A DNA stretch of 64,000 nucleotides from assembly GCF_047634355.1 (NCBI RefSeq), contig NZ_JBLIAL010000003.1. One strand, given 5' to 3'. Positions 26,636 through 35,754 of this stretch are shown one piece after another (the first letter of the stretch is position 1; each line of letters starts with the position of its first letter). The DNA is from Porticoccus sp002341315 (GTDB taxonomy: Bacteria; Pseudomonadota; Gammaproteobacteria; Pseudomonadales; Porticoccaceae). A program made the position numbers and the translations under genes. The notes under the pieces were generated by a model. That model was not told the DNA's origin, did not search any database, and saw only the letters and a program-made list of their open reading frames with translations.

Positions 26636-29077
26636 ATGACAAATTCCAACTCCCGACGTGGTGCAATAATCCTGAAACTCGCCAAACACCCTGTTTTGAA
26701 CGGATTTCTGGCACTGCTGTTCTTCACTGCCGCTATCATTACCTATCTGCTACACCACCAGATGATGGACAATGCCAGAACCTCCCTTGCCGCATCGCTT
26801 GCCACTGAATATGCCACCAAGCAACGTATAATGGTCGACCACCATATTGATCAACGTGCGCAGCAATTACTCGCCCTGTCGCAGGATGATCTGTTCATTG
26901 AGGCATTGGCTACCGCCGACCAGGCCATGCGGTCACGCATGGAGCAGAGAATGAAGAGTCTGGTCGAAGACCTGAATAATGGCTATCTGCTACGCCCCGG
27001 GGAGAGCCGCCTCGCAGAATCGAATAATTTCATCGGGCAACAATTATCCCGACAGGTGCTGGAAGGCGAACTACCCGAACCCGTCGCGGCGAAAGTCAGC
27101 GATGACTGGGAGCTGCTGTTTGCCTACCCGGTAAAAAACACAGAGGGCAAAATCCTCGGCACATTGCTGGCCATGCTGTCAATGGAACCTCTCAATAAGG
27201 CCCTTGCCCGAGCAGTCGACTCCTCCCTGGGAACGACTGAACTGTTGCAGGATGCCCCCGGGGCCGGTGCCACACCTTTTCTTACATTGACCAACAAGTC
27301 CAGGGCCGTGAATACCGTCAAGCAGGACACCCGCATCGGCACCTGGAAACTGCACTTCACTGGCAGTGCGACCCTGTTGAAAAGAGCAGCCCCTTCTTAC
27401 ACGGAATTTATGGTGCTGGCTGGCGCCATCGCGAGCATCACCTTACTCCTGGCCTACCTGGCTATTCGTATCGCCCTTCATCGCGACCATTGGCAAAATT
27501 GGCAAGGACGGAGAAAGCCCGTGCTTGCCAGGGCACCTGCCAACGAAGCGGCATCGTCTGCCGACGGGACTATTGATGAGGCTGGTGACGAGGCTACGAA
27601 TGGGACGAGTGCCACTGACCCAGCACAAGATGAGCCACAGGAACCAGCAAACTACAGCGGTACGGATAGCGACACCAATAGCGACACCGACGGCAATGAC
27701 GACATATCCGATATCCCGGCGGTGGTGTTTCGCGATTATGACATCCGGGGCCTGGCGGGCTCACAACTAACCCCGGCGTTCGCCCTCAAGCTTGGCCGCG
27801 CACTGGCTCGGCGGGCAATGCTGGTGGATGAGCACACCCTGGTAACAGGCTATGATGGACGACTCTCCAGCCCGGAATTGATCGAATCGCTCGAAGAGGG
27901 AATCCGCAGCACCGGCTGTCACATCATCCATTTGGGGCCAGTGCCCACCCCCCTGCTCAATTTTGCCACCAATCACCTGCAACAGACGGAGTGCGGCGTG
28001 ATGGTGACTGCCAGCCACAACCCGGCACAGTACAATGGATTCAAGATTTTCTTTCAGCACCATGCACTCTGCGGTGCAGAAATTATGGCCCTGCAGACCG
28101 AAATGATGGAAGACTACCCCGACAAACCCCATGGCGAGCGCCAGGAACTGGATATTTCAGATGATTATATTGAGGCCATTTCCGACGACGTGGTTCCCGC
28201 CCAGCAAACCAGGGTGGTACTGGATGCCGGCAACGGCATAGCCGGTGAACTGGCATCACGGGTACTGGACGCCATAGGCTGCGATGTCATCCCCCTCTAC
28301 TGCGATGTGGACGGCAGCTTTCCCAATCATGCGCCGGATCCCACGGTGCCGGAAAATCTGACCGATCTTATCTGCCATGTAAAAGACAACCAGGCAGACC
28401 TGGGGATTGCACTGGACGGTGATGGCGATCGGATTGTGGCGGTGTCTGCCAGTGGCAAAATTATCTGGCCAGATGAGTTATTGATGATTTTTGCCCGGGA
28501 CGTCGTTTCGCGACACCCGGGGACAGACATCGTATTTGATATCAAAAGTACCCGGCGCCTCAACACACTGATCAGTAGCTACGGTGGTCGCCCGGTAATG
28601 TGGAAAACCGGCCATTCCCACATGTATAACAAAATCATTGAAAGCAAGGCACCGCTTGGCGGGGAGTTCAGCGGCCATATTTTCTTCCAGGATCGCTGGT
28701 TTGGCTTTGATGACGGCATCTATGCGGCGGCGCGGCTGATTGAAATCATGACCATTCGTGAACAGGGCCTGGATGAGATAATGGCCGGCTTTGAGGAACG
28801 CTGTTCGACACCTGAAATACGGATAGAAGTCGATGAACAGGAGAAGTTCACGCTGATTGAAAAACTGCGGGAAAATGAGGCCTTTCAGGCAGGCAAGATG
28901 TCAACCATTGACGGAATTCGGGTCGATTTTCCAAAGGCATGGGGTTTGGTGCGCGCCTCCAATACCGGCCCGGCACTGACCCTGCGATTTGAAGCGGAGA
29001 ACGAGGAATCACTCGAAAAAATCAAATCGCTTTTCCGTCAGCAACTCCGTAGCATAGACAATCGCTTGAGCTTTTGA
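26636..29077 (+). CDS. algC: Phosphomannomutase/phosphoglucomutase with membrane-anchored N-terminal extension
   Basis: An 813-residue fusion-like protein. The C-terminal part (from about 358) is an AlgC-type hexose-phosphate mutase with FRDYDIRG, the phosphoserine loop TASHNP (Ser460), the Mg loop DGDGDR (594-599) and GGEFSGH. AlgC supplies mannose-1-P and glucose-1-P for alginate, LPS and exopolysaccharide. The first 290 residues hold a TM helix (about 17-38), an extracytoplasmic domain resembling a sensor module and a second TM helix (about 262-284). A 60-residue acidic, low-complexity linker rich in Asp, Thr, Ser and Ala joins the halves. Long AlgC forms are known in Pseudomonadales; what the outer domain senses is not known. 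Confidence 0.93.
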   Translation: MTNSNSRRGAIILKLAKHPVLNGFLALLFFTAAIITYLLHHQMMDNARTSLAASLATEYATKQRIMVDHHIDQRAQQLLALSQDDLFIEALATADQAMRSRMEQRMKSLVEDLNNGYLLRPGESRLAESNNFIGQQLSRQVLEGELPEPVAAKVSDDWELLFAYPVKNTEGKILGTLLAMLSMEPLNKALARAVDSSLGTTELLQDAPGAGATPFLTLTNKSRAVNTVKQDTRIGTWKLHFTGSATLLKRAAPSYTEFMVLAGAIASITLLLAYLAIRIALHRDHWQNWQGRRKPVLARAPANEAASSADGTIDEAGDEATNGTSATDPAQDEPQEPANYSGTDSDTNSDTDGNDDISDIPAVVFRDYDIRGLAGSQLTPAFALKLGRALARRAMLVDEHTLVTGYDGRLSSPELIESLEEGIRSTGCHIIHLGPVPTPLLNFATNHLQQTECGVMVTASHNPAQYNGFKIFFQHHALCGAEIMALQTEMMEDYPDKPHGERQELDISDDYIEAISDDVVPAQQTRVVLDAGNGIAGELASRVLDAIGCDVIPLYCDVDGSFPNHAPDPTVPENLTDLICHVKDNQADLGIALDGDGDRIVAVSASGKIIWPDELLMIFARDVVSRHPGTDIVFDIKSTRRLNTLISSYGGRPVMWKTGHSHMYNKIIESKAPLGGEFSGHIFFQDRWFGFDDGIYAAARLIEIMTIREQGLDEIMAGFEERCSTPEIRIEVDEQEKFTLIEKLRENEAFQAGKMSTIDGIRVDFPKAWGLVRASNTGPALTLRFEAENEESLEKIKSLFRQQLRSIDNRLSF

Positions 29078-29101
29078 ATTATCACACTGTCAGGAACACA
29101 C

Positions 29102-30016
29102 ATGTCACTAACGCGAGAAGCCGCCTCCAACACGGCCAGGGTTCTGTCCGAGGCACTGCCCTACATCCAGCGTTTCACCGGCAAGACCATCGTCGTCAAA
29201 TTTGGCGGCAATGCCATGGTGGACGAAAAGCTGAAAGCCAGCTTTGCCCGGGATATTGTGATGATGAAGCTGGTGGGCATGAATCCGGTGGTAATCCACG
29301 GTGGCGGCCCACAAATTGGTGAGCTACTGGCGCGGCTGCAAATTGAATCCCACTTTGTCAACGGCATGCGGGTTACCGACAGTAAGACCATGGACGTGGT
29401 GGAAATGGTGCTGGGCGGTGGTGTCAACAAGGAAATCGTCAATCTCATTCACCACGCCGGTGGCAAGGCCGTTGGTATTACCGGCAAGGACGGCCAGTTA
29501 ATCAAGGCCCGCAAACTCAAAGTCAGTCGGCACACACCCGAGATGGAAGCACCGGAAATCATTGATATCGGCCACGTGGGCGAAGTCGAATCGGTGAATA
29601 CCGGCGTTATCGACATGCTGACCAACAGTGACTTTATTCCAGTGATCGCGCCCATTGGGGTCGATAGTGAAGGCAACTCCTACAACATCAATGCCGATCT
29701 GGTAGCTGGCAAGATCGCCGAAGTCCTCAAGGCAGAAAAATTGATTCTGCTCACCAACGTCGCCGGCCTGCAGGATAAAAACGGTGAGGTTTTGACCGGC
29801 CTGTCCACCCGTCAGGTGGATGAACTGATCGCAGATGGCACAATCTACGGCGGCATGCTGCCGAAAATCCGCTGTGCGCTGGATGCGGTCAAGGGCGGCG
29901 CCAGGACAGCCCATATTATTGACGGCCGGGTCAACCATGCCACACTGCTGGAAATCTTTACCGATCTGGGTGTCGGCACGTTGATCACCGATGAGGCAGC
30001 AGAGAGCACCGGATGA
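29102..30016 (+). CDS. argB: Acetylglutamate kinase
   Basis: A 304-residue amino-acid kinase for the second step of arginine synthesis. Visible motifs are VVKFGGNAMVD, VVIHGGGPQIG, GVNKEIVNLIHHAGGKAVGITGKD and GGMLPKIRCALDAVKGG. The N-terminal helix (residues 1-25) is the type found in arginine-feedback-inhibited hexameric enzymes. Its stop overlaps the slmA start (ATGA), so slmA is coupled to it. Confidence 0.97.
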   Translation: MSLTREAASNTARVLSEALPYIQRFTGKTIVVKFGGNAMVDEKLKASFARDIVMMKLVGMNPVVIHGGGPQIGELLARLQIESHFVNGMRVTDSKTMDVVEMVLGGGVNKEIVNLIHHAGGKAVGITGKDGQLIKARKLKVSRHTPEMEAPEIIDIGHVGEVESVNTGVIDMLTNSDFIPVIAPIGVDSEGNSYNINADLVAGKIAEVLKAEKLILLTNVAGLQDKNGEVLTGLSTRQVDELIADGTIYGGMLPKIRCALDAVKGGARTAHIIDGRVNHATLLEIFTDLGVGTLITDEAAESTG

Positions 30017-30615
30017 CAACAACAGCAAAAACTTCCAGAAAACAGCACATTCTCCAAGCCCTCGCAGGGATGCTGGAAGCCGCGCCCGGTGGGCGTATTA
30101 CGACTGCTGCACTCGCCGCAGAGGTCGGCGTCTCCGAGGCTGCGCTCTACCGGCACTTTCCGAGCAAGACCCGGATGTATGAGGGCCTGATCGATTTTAT
30201 CGAAGAGACGCTGTTTACCCGGATGCGTACGATCATTGTCGAAGAACCGGATGCCGCCAGTCGCTGCTACCGTATTCTGACGCTTCTGCTCACGTTTGCC
30301 GAGCGCAACCCTGGAATTACCCGGTTACTCACGGGCGATGCGCTGACCGGTGAAACAGAGCGACTGCACAAACGAATACAGCAATTATTTGATCGACTGG
30401 AAACCCAGCTAAAGCAGATTCTTCGCGAAGCAGAGGTATCGGAAAACCTGCGCCCGGCCATCACGGTGACGGCTGCAGCCAACCTGATATTGGCGCTGGC
30501 CGAAGGCAAGATCAGTCAGTTCGTTCGCAGCGAGTTCACTCGATTGCCGACGGCGAACTGGCAGGAGCAGTGGTCGGTGGCGGCGACGGTGTTTTTTCGG
30601 GATTCAACGCCTTGA
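30013..30615 (+). CDS. slmA: Nucleoid occlusion factor SlmA (TetR family)
   Basis: A 200-residue TetR-type protein that binds specific chromosomal sites and blocks FtsZ assembly over the nucleoid. The HTH is at residues about 28-60 (ITTAALAAEVGVSEAALYRHFPSKTRMYEGLI), close to E. coli SlmA. It overlaps argB by 4 bp at its start; its last 80 bp overlap the convergent DUF4124-like gene. Confidence 0.93.
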   Translation: MTTTAKTSRKQHILQALAGMLEAAPGGRITTAALAAEVGVSEAALYRHFPSKTRMYEGLIDFIEETLFTRMRTIIVEEPDAASRCYRILTLLLTFAERNPGITRLLTGDALTGETERLHKRIQQLFDRLETQLKQILREAEVSENLRPAITVTAAANLILALAEGKISQFVRSEFTRLPTANWQEQWSVAATVFFRDSTP

Positions 30616-31204
30616 AGCGATTTTTGTAACGCTCATAACGCGCCGCCACCTCCTCATATTCCCGCTTGCGCAGCAACAACATATGCTGTGTATCACCGGT
30701 TAACCTGGTGATCTCATCCATTCTTTCCAACAGGCCTTGGGGTAATTTTTTACCGGCAAGCTGGTATCGGGCAGCCCTGGTTTCAGCCTTCTCAAGCTGT
30801 TCTTCATTTTTGGCCCGGTTGGACTCGATAATCTCTATTTCTCTGGCAAGTTGTGCCAGTCGCCGCTCACCGGCGGCCTCAACTTCGCCAACATCACTGT
30901 AGCTGCGCAATAAAAATTGATCCTCTTTGAGTTGATCCGCCCGGCTTGCCGCGGCTGATACAGCCCCTTCCTCTTCTTCCACAGGCTGATGTGGCGGAAC
31001 AGTTTTTACCACCCTGCCTGTGCTGCTGAGCACCTCATAGCCTTTGGCGACGTACTCCGGTGGCACCTGATGGTCAATCACCAGATTGCCCTCGCTATTG
31101 TGATAGCGGAAAAGATTACTGGCCTCTGCTAACATGGACGCCGAACAAAATAATGCCAACACCAGACACCAAGTGGATTTGCTGTTATTGATTAAATTGG
31201 CCAT
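30536..31204 (-). CDS. Secreted DUF4124-like protein with coiled coil
   Basis: A 222-residue envelope protein. A signal peptide (LVLALFCSASMLAEAS) leads into a short DUF4124-type segment (NLFRYHNSEGNLVIDHQVPPEYVAKGYEVLS), then a long charged coiled coil (about 90-200) and a Pro/Ser/Thr-rich tail. Function is unknown; similar proteins are found beside slmA in related bacteria. The start is uncertain: ATG 31204 or ATG 31228, both giving a usable signal peptide. The 3-prime end overlaps slmA by 80 bp in convergent orientation. Confidence 0.78.
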   Translation of the reverse strand: MANLINNSKSTWCLVLALFCSASMLAEASNLFRYHNSEGNLVIDHQVPPEYVAKGYEVLSSTGRVVKTVPPHQPVEEEEGAVSAAASRADQLKEDQFLLRSYSDVGEVEAAGERRLAQLAREIEIIESNRAKNEEQLEKAETRAARYQLAGKKLPQGLLERMDEITRLTGDTQHMLLLRKREYEEVAARYERYKNRFKALNPEKTPSPPPTTAPASSPSAIE

Positions 31205-31319
31205 AGAAACAGTCCGGTTTGTCAACATCACAGGTTCCGCCGGAGCCTGAAGACAGTTTCCCCATTTTGGAAACACGATCTGTCGGTTATCATACACTCT
31301 CCCAAAATCAGGGGCGATC

Positions 31320-32087
31320 ATGCGAATTATCAGTGTTGCCGTGGACGGTATCCAACAGGCTGCCGATCTGGGGTTATTTCAGTGGCTGGCCTCCCAGGAC
31401 GCTCACATAATATGCCTTCAGGATCTCCGGTTGCCGGAACCCGTTCTCAGTTCTCGGGCCGATTTTCAGCTCGACGGTTACTTCAGCTACTTCTTTGATG
31501 CGCCCCAACCAGAGCAAAATGGTGTCGCCATTTACACCCGGGATATGCCCAAGGCAATCATGTACGGTTTTGGCGCCAACAACGGCGAAGATATGAATGG
31601 GCGGTATCTACAAGCCGACTTTGAGCATGTCAGCATCTGTTCACTGCTGGCTCCTTCCGACAGCGACGGCCAACCGCTTAAAGACCGGTTTTTTCGGGAT
31701 CTTCTGGCCCATTTCAGCAAAATCAGCAGCAAGCGTCGTGACTATATTTTTTGTGGCAGCTGGAATATTGCCCATCGGACCATTGACGTGAGCGCACCGG
31801 AAACCTGCTGCAACCTGTCCGGTTTCCTGCCACATGAGCAGCAGTGCCTCGATCAGGTATTCAGTGACATCGGTTACGCCGATGCTTTTCGGCTCTTCAA
31901 CATGGATGCGGACGAATTCACTTACTGGCCTGCCGGTAAACCCTTTGAAGGGATGGGTTGGCGCACCGATATGCAAATTGTGTCAAAAAACCTCACCAGC
32001 CACGTGGAATATGCTGTGATCTACAAAGCCAAGACGTTTTCCAGTCACCTGCCAGTGATTGTGGATTATGATCTGGAGACACTCTGA
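31320..32087 (+). CDS. crc: Crc-like protein (ExoIII/EEP fold, degenerate active site)
   Basis: A 255-residue protein of the exonuclease III fold that matches Pseudomonas Crc along its length: MRIISV-V-GIQ, ICLQD-R, QLDGYF, GRYLQADF, RRDYIFCGS, CLDQVFSDIGYADAFR and VIVDYD at the end. Crc works with Hfq to repress translation of catabolic mRNAs and has no nuclease activity. The catalytic residues of ExoIII are replaced here as in Crc (VDG for VNG, LQD for LQE, GSWN for GDxN, SSHLP for SDHxP). In Pseudomonas crc sits beside pyrE; pyrE is absent here. It is divergent from the DUF4124-like gene. Confidence 0.85.
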   Translation: MRIISVAVDGIQQAADLGLFQWLASQDAHIICLQDLRLPEPVLSSRADFQLDGYFSYFFDAPQPEQNGVAIYTRDMPKAIMYGFGANNGEDMNGRYLQADFEHVSICSLLAPSDSDGQPLKDRFFRDLLAHFSKISSKRRDYIFCGSWNIAHRTIDVSAPETCCNLSGFLPHEQQCLDQVFSDIGYADAFRLFNMDADEFTYWPAGKPFEGMGWRTDMQIVSKNLTSHVEYAVIYKAKTFSSHLPVIVDYDLETL

Positions 32088-32188
32088 CAGCAGTGGCGAG
32101 CAAAACAGCATGCTAACCTTGCGCCAATACACGCCCCTCTTTAGACTGCCGAAACACCGGCAAAAGCCAGCTACTCGTTGAATCATTG

Positions 32189-33346
32189 ATGCCTGATGTA
32201 ATTCCGGAAAACTCCGTTGGTATTGTCACACCGCAAGCGATTCACTTCGATGAGCCGCTCGCGCTTGCCTGCGGCAGAACACTCGACAATTACACACTGA
32301 TGGTGGAAACCTATGGGGAATTGAACGCCGATGGCAGCAACGCCATCCTCATTTGTCACGCCCTCAGTGGCCACCACCACGCCGCCGGATATCACAGTAT
32401 GGCCGATCAGCGGCCGGGTTGGTGGAACAATCATATCGGACCGGGAAAACCCTTCGATACCAGCCGTTTTTTTATCGTCTGTCCGAATAATATCGGTGGC
32501 TGTCACGGTAGCACCGGCCCCGTATCCATCAACCCTGATACCGGTCAACCCTGGGGACCTGATTTCCCACCGTTGCGGGTCCGAGACTGGGTAGAAAGTC
32601 AGGCCCGACTGGCGGACAAGCTCGGTATCCGTCAATGGGCTGCCATCGTTGGCGGCAGTCTCGGTGGCATGCAGGTTATGCGCTGGGCTTTGGAATATCC
32701 GGATCGGTTGCGCCATGCGGTTGTCATCGCCTCGGCGATGAAACTCAGCGCGCAAAATATCGCTTTTAACGAGATAGCGCGCAACGCCATCAGATCCGAT
32801 CCCGAGTTTTGCAACGGGCGCTATCTCGAACAACAGACTCAACCCAGAAACGGGCTGGGGCTGGCGCGCATGATCGGCCACGTTACCTATTTATCGGATG
32901 AGCTAATGGGCAATAAATTCGGTCGGGAATTGCGCTCCGGTTCTTTTCAGCGCGGCCAGGATGCACCCATTGAATTCCAGGTGGAAAGCTATCTGCGCCA
33001 TCAGGGTGACGCCTTTTCCGGCGCTTTCGATGCCAACACCTACCTTCTGATGACCAAAGCCCTCGACTATTTCGATCTCGCCCGCGAGTACGATCACAAT
33101 CCGGTCGAAGCCTTCCGGCACGCCAGCTGTGATTTTCTTGTGGTGTCCTTTTCCAGCGACTGGCGCTTCTCTCCGGAACGCGCTGCAGAAATTGTTGAGG
33201 CACTGATCGCCGCCGATAAAAATGTGGCCTATACCGCCATTGAATCCAACCTCGGACACGATGCATTTCTACTGCCGAACCAGCGTTATGAGCAAGTGCT
33301 CACTGCCTATACAAACCGCATAGCAGCTGAGATATCCTCAAAATGA
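32189..33346 (+). CDS. metX: Homoserine O-acyltransferase (MetX)
   Basis: A 385-residue alpha/beta-hydrolase that activates homoserine for methionine synthesis, by acetyl- or succinyl-CoA. The oxyanion and substrate region HALSGHHHAAGY and the nucleophile elbow GGSLGGMQ (Ser157) are clear; the catalytic His is in SNLGHDAFLL. Acyl preference cannot be told from motif reading; many gammaproteobacterial MetX enzymes use succinyl-CoA. The ATG at 32189 directly follows a TTG in frame, and I prefer the ATG. metW overlaps its stop. Confidence 0.95.
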   Translation: MPDVIPENSVGIVTPQAIHFDEPLALACGRTLDNYTLMVETYGELNADGSNAILICHALSGHHHAAGYHSMADQRPGWWNNHIGPGKPFDTSRFFIVCPNNIGGCHGSTGPVSINPDTGQPWGPDFPPLRVRDWVESQARLADKLGIRQWAAIVGGSLGGMQVMRWALEYPDRLRHAVVIASAMKLSAQNIAFNEIARNAIRSDPEFCNGRYLEQQTQPRNGLGLARMIGHVTYLSDELMGNKFGRELRSGSFQRGQDAPIEFQVESYLRHQGDAFSGAFDANTYLLMTKALDYFDLAREYDHNPVEAFRHASCDFLVVSFSSDWRFSPERAAEIVEALIAADKNVAYTAIESNLGHDAFLLPNQRYEQVLTAYTNRIAAEISSK

Positions 33347-33939
33347 TGATGCGCACAGACCTCAACATTATTCAGCAGTGGATCCACCCGACGAGCCGTA
33401 TTCTGGACCTCGGCTGCGGCGACGGCGAACTGCTACAGACCCTCCGCAAGACAAAAGGTGTCTGGGGGTATGGGCTGGAAATTGATGCTGACAAAATCAC
33501 GTCCTGTGTTGCCCGTGGCGTCAATGTGATTGAGGCCGATCTTGACGAGGGCCTGAGCCAGTTTTCCGACAACAGCTTTGACACCGTGGTCATGACCCAG
33601 GCCCTTCAGGCGATGCGTTATCCTCACCTGGTATTGGGAGAAATGTTGCGTGTGGGCAAACAGTGTGTGGTGACATTTCCCAACTTCGGCAATTGGCGCG
33701 CCCGCAGTTATCTGCTGTCACGGGGCCGCATGCCGGTCACCAGACAGCTCACCTTCCAGTGGTACGACACGCCCAACATTCACTTTTGTACGGTGAAGGA
33801 TTTTGAGGCACTCTGTACGGAGCAGCGTATCCGGATACTCCATCGCGAATTTGTCGCAGAGCGACTGCCGGACAGGCACATGAAAGGTATCTGGCCAAAT
33901 ATGTTCAGTGACACCGCCATCTACCATTTGAGCAAGTAG
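33343..33939 (+). CDS. metW: Methionine biosynthesis protein MetW
   Basis: A 198-residue class I methyltransferase-fold protein with RILDLGCGDGELL and the MetW stretch VVTFPNFGNWRARSYLLSRGRMPVT. MetW is always found with MetX in this group and is required for its activity in vivo. The start overlaps the metX stop (ATGATGATG), so the pair is coupled. Confidence 0.95.
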   Translation: MMMRTDLNIIQQWIHPTSRILDLGCGDGELLQTLRKTKGVWGYGLEIDADKITSCVARGVNVIEADLDEGLSQFSDNSFDTVVMTQALQAMRYPHLVLGEMLRVGKQCVVTFPNFGNWRARSYLLSRGRMPVTRQLTFQWYDTPNIHFCTVKDFEALCTEQRIRILHREFVAERLPDRHMKGIWPNMFSDTAIYHLSK

Positions 33940-33965
33940 GCCTCTTCATCACAGGTAGCCACAAC

Positions 33966-34409
33966 ATGAAAATAACCCAATCCCTCTCGTTATTGCTGCT
34001 CATTGCAGGTTTGAGCTTTAATACACTGGCTGACAACCGCCCCTACAAGGAATACGGCGACCTGAAAGTGTTTTTCAGTGCCTTCAACAGCAGCTTTATC
34101 CAGCCGGATGTTGCCAGCTCGTACAATATTGTTCGTGGCAAGGATAAAGGGCTGGTGAATATTGCCGTGGTCAAAGATGGCCAAATGGGCGGTCTGCCAG
34201 CCACAGTCAAGGGCACCGTCTCAAATATATTCGGTCAACAGCAGGTGCTGGAATTCGCTGAAATCCGCGAAGAGAATGTGGTTTACTATCTGGCGCCGTT
34301 CCGTTTTGACAAGGAAGACTGGATGACCTTCAAAATTGACGTCAGTCCGGATTCCGACAGGGCGACACATTCGCTGACTTTTCAGCGCAAGTTCTATGTC
34401 GATGAGTAG
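33966..34409 (+). CDS. DUF4426 domain periplasmic protein
   Basis: A 147-residue protein with a signal peptide (about residues 1-22, cleaved after LAD) followed by a single beta-rich domain of the DUF4426 family. No function is known. The order metX-metW-DUF4426-rdgB is conserved in Pseudomonas and relatives, so the gene is expected in this position. Confidence 0.88.
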   Translation: MKITQSLSLLLLIAGLSFNTLADNRPYKEYGDLKVFFSAFNSSFIQPDVASSYNIVRGKDKGLVNIAVVKDGQMGGLPATVKGTVSNIFGQQQVLEFAEIREENVVYYLAPFRFDKEDWMTFKIDVSPDSDRATHSLTFQRKFYVDE

Positions 34410-34492
34410 CCTGTGACAGGCACCCCAGACTCTCCGTTCATCAGGGGCGCAATAGCGCACTTACCACCAACCTTTCTGTCATCCAGTTCAAC

Positions 34493-35092
34493 ATGAAAAT
34501 TGTTCTCGCCACAGGCAACAAAGGCAAGCTTGCAGAGTTTCAGCACCTGCTTGAATCACTCCCCTTCGACATTCTGCCGCAATCCGATTTTGAGGTTCCA
34601 GAGGCGGTAGAAGATGGCCTGAGCTTTGTGGAAAACGCCCTGATCAAGGCACGGCATGCCTCCCGCCTCACCGACCTGCCAGCCATTGCAGATGACTCCG
34701 GTCTTGAAGTGGACGCACTCAATGGCGCACCCGGTATATATTCCTCACGATTTTCCGGGGAAAACGCCACCGACCGGCAGAACAACCTGCGGTTGCTGTC
34801 ACTGCTTCAGGAAGTACCCCGTGAGCAACGAACCGCCCGCTTTCATTGCCTGCTGGTATTCCTGCGCCATGCAGAGGATCCGACGCCACTAATCTGCCAG
34901 GGCACCTGGGAGGGGCTGATCGGATTTACCCCGGAGGGTGACAACGGCTTTGGCTACGACCCGCTTTTTTATATTCCGGAGCTGGGCTGCAGCTCCGCAC
35001 AGCTCGGCAAAGAGGAAAAAAATCGCATCAGTCACCGGGCCAAAGCCATGGCGCTATTACAGGAACGGCTTGTCAGCCTGTATAACCCATAA
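34493..35092 (+). CDS. rdgB: Non-canonical purine NTP pyrophosphatase (RdgB/HAM1)
   Basis: A 199-residue house-cleaning enzyme that hydrolyses dITP, XTP and ITP to the monophosphates. Motifs LATGNKGKLAEFQ, ADDSGLEVDALNGAPGIYSSRF and the C-terminal SHRAKAM are diagnostic. It ends 65 bp before ubiC on the same strand. Confidence 0.96.
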   Translation: MKIVLATGNKGKLAEFQHLLESLPFDILPQSDFEVPEAVEDGLSFVENALIKARHASRLTDLPAIADDSGLEVDALNGAPGIYSSRFSGENATDRQNNLRLLSLLQEVPREQRTARFHCLLVFLRHAEDPTPLICQGTWEGLIGFTPEGDNGFGYDPLFYIPELGCSSAQLGKEEKNRISHRAKAMALLQERLVSLYNP

Positions 35093-35157
35093 CCCCCAAA
35101 GCGCTGTCGCAACCGGTAGCATCCACTGTCATCTTACCAAGGCCCATAGGTATCGCT

Positions 35158-35733
35158 GTGCCCCGACGCTCCTCGCACACTCCCGCCAATCGTCAGCTTC
35201 GCTGGCGCAGCTATCGGCGCACACCGCTGTTTGTCACCTGCAGCGCCCTGCGGCCGTGGCTACTGGATCGCGGCTCACTCACCGAGCGCTTAATCCGGGC
35301 AAGCAAAGGGCAGTTTCAAGTAAAAATACTGTTTCAGGGCATGGGGGTACCCCAACTGTCCGAGCAACGCGCATTGGAGCTGCCGGTCCGACAACGCGCC
35401 CTGATCAGGGAGGTCATCCTGTTTGGCAACCACCAACCCTGGGTCCATGCCCGCAGCATCATTCCGATAAAAACCCTGACCGGACGATTGCGAAAACTCC
35501 GAAAGCTGGACAACCGACCCCTCGGTGCACTGCTGTTTAGCGACCCCGGCATGGCTCGCGGACCCATTGAAATTTCCAACCTGCCCATGCTCGAACCGTG
35601 GCCTTCTACGGTATCGTCCACCTATGGCAGCCCCGTACAGGGACGCCGTTCACTGTTTTGGCTGGATGGCAAACCCCTGCTGGTGTCCGAGGTGTTTTTG
35701 ACGGGGTTTACCCCGTACAATAAAACCCCCTGA
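35158..35733 (+). CDS. ubiC: Chorismate lyase
   Basis: A 191-residue enzyme releasing pyruvate from chorismate to give 4-hydroxybenzoate for ubiquinone. Conserved regions include SLTERL and a C-terminal RRSLFWLDGKPLLVSEVFL. It uses GTG as start and is followed by ubiA after 21 bp, the classic ubiCA pair. Confidence 0.9.
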   Translation: MPRRSSHTPANRQLRWRSYRRTPLFVTCSALRPWLLDRGSLTERLIRASKGQFQVKILFQGMGVPQLSEQRALELPVRQRALIREVILFGNHQPWVHARSIIPIKTLTGRLRKLRKLDNRPLGALLFSDPGMARGPIEISNLPMLEPWPSTVSSTYGSPVQGRRSLFWLDGKPLLVSEVFLTGFTPYNKTP

Positions 35734-35754
35734 TTTCGCAACCATGCGGCATTT

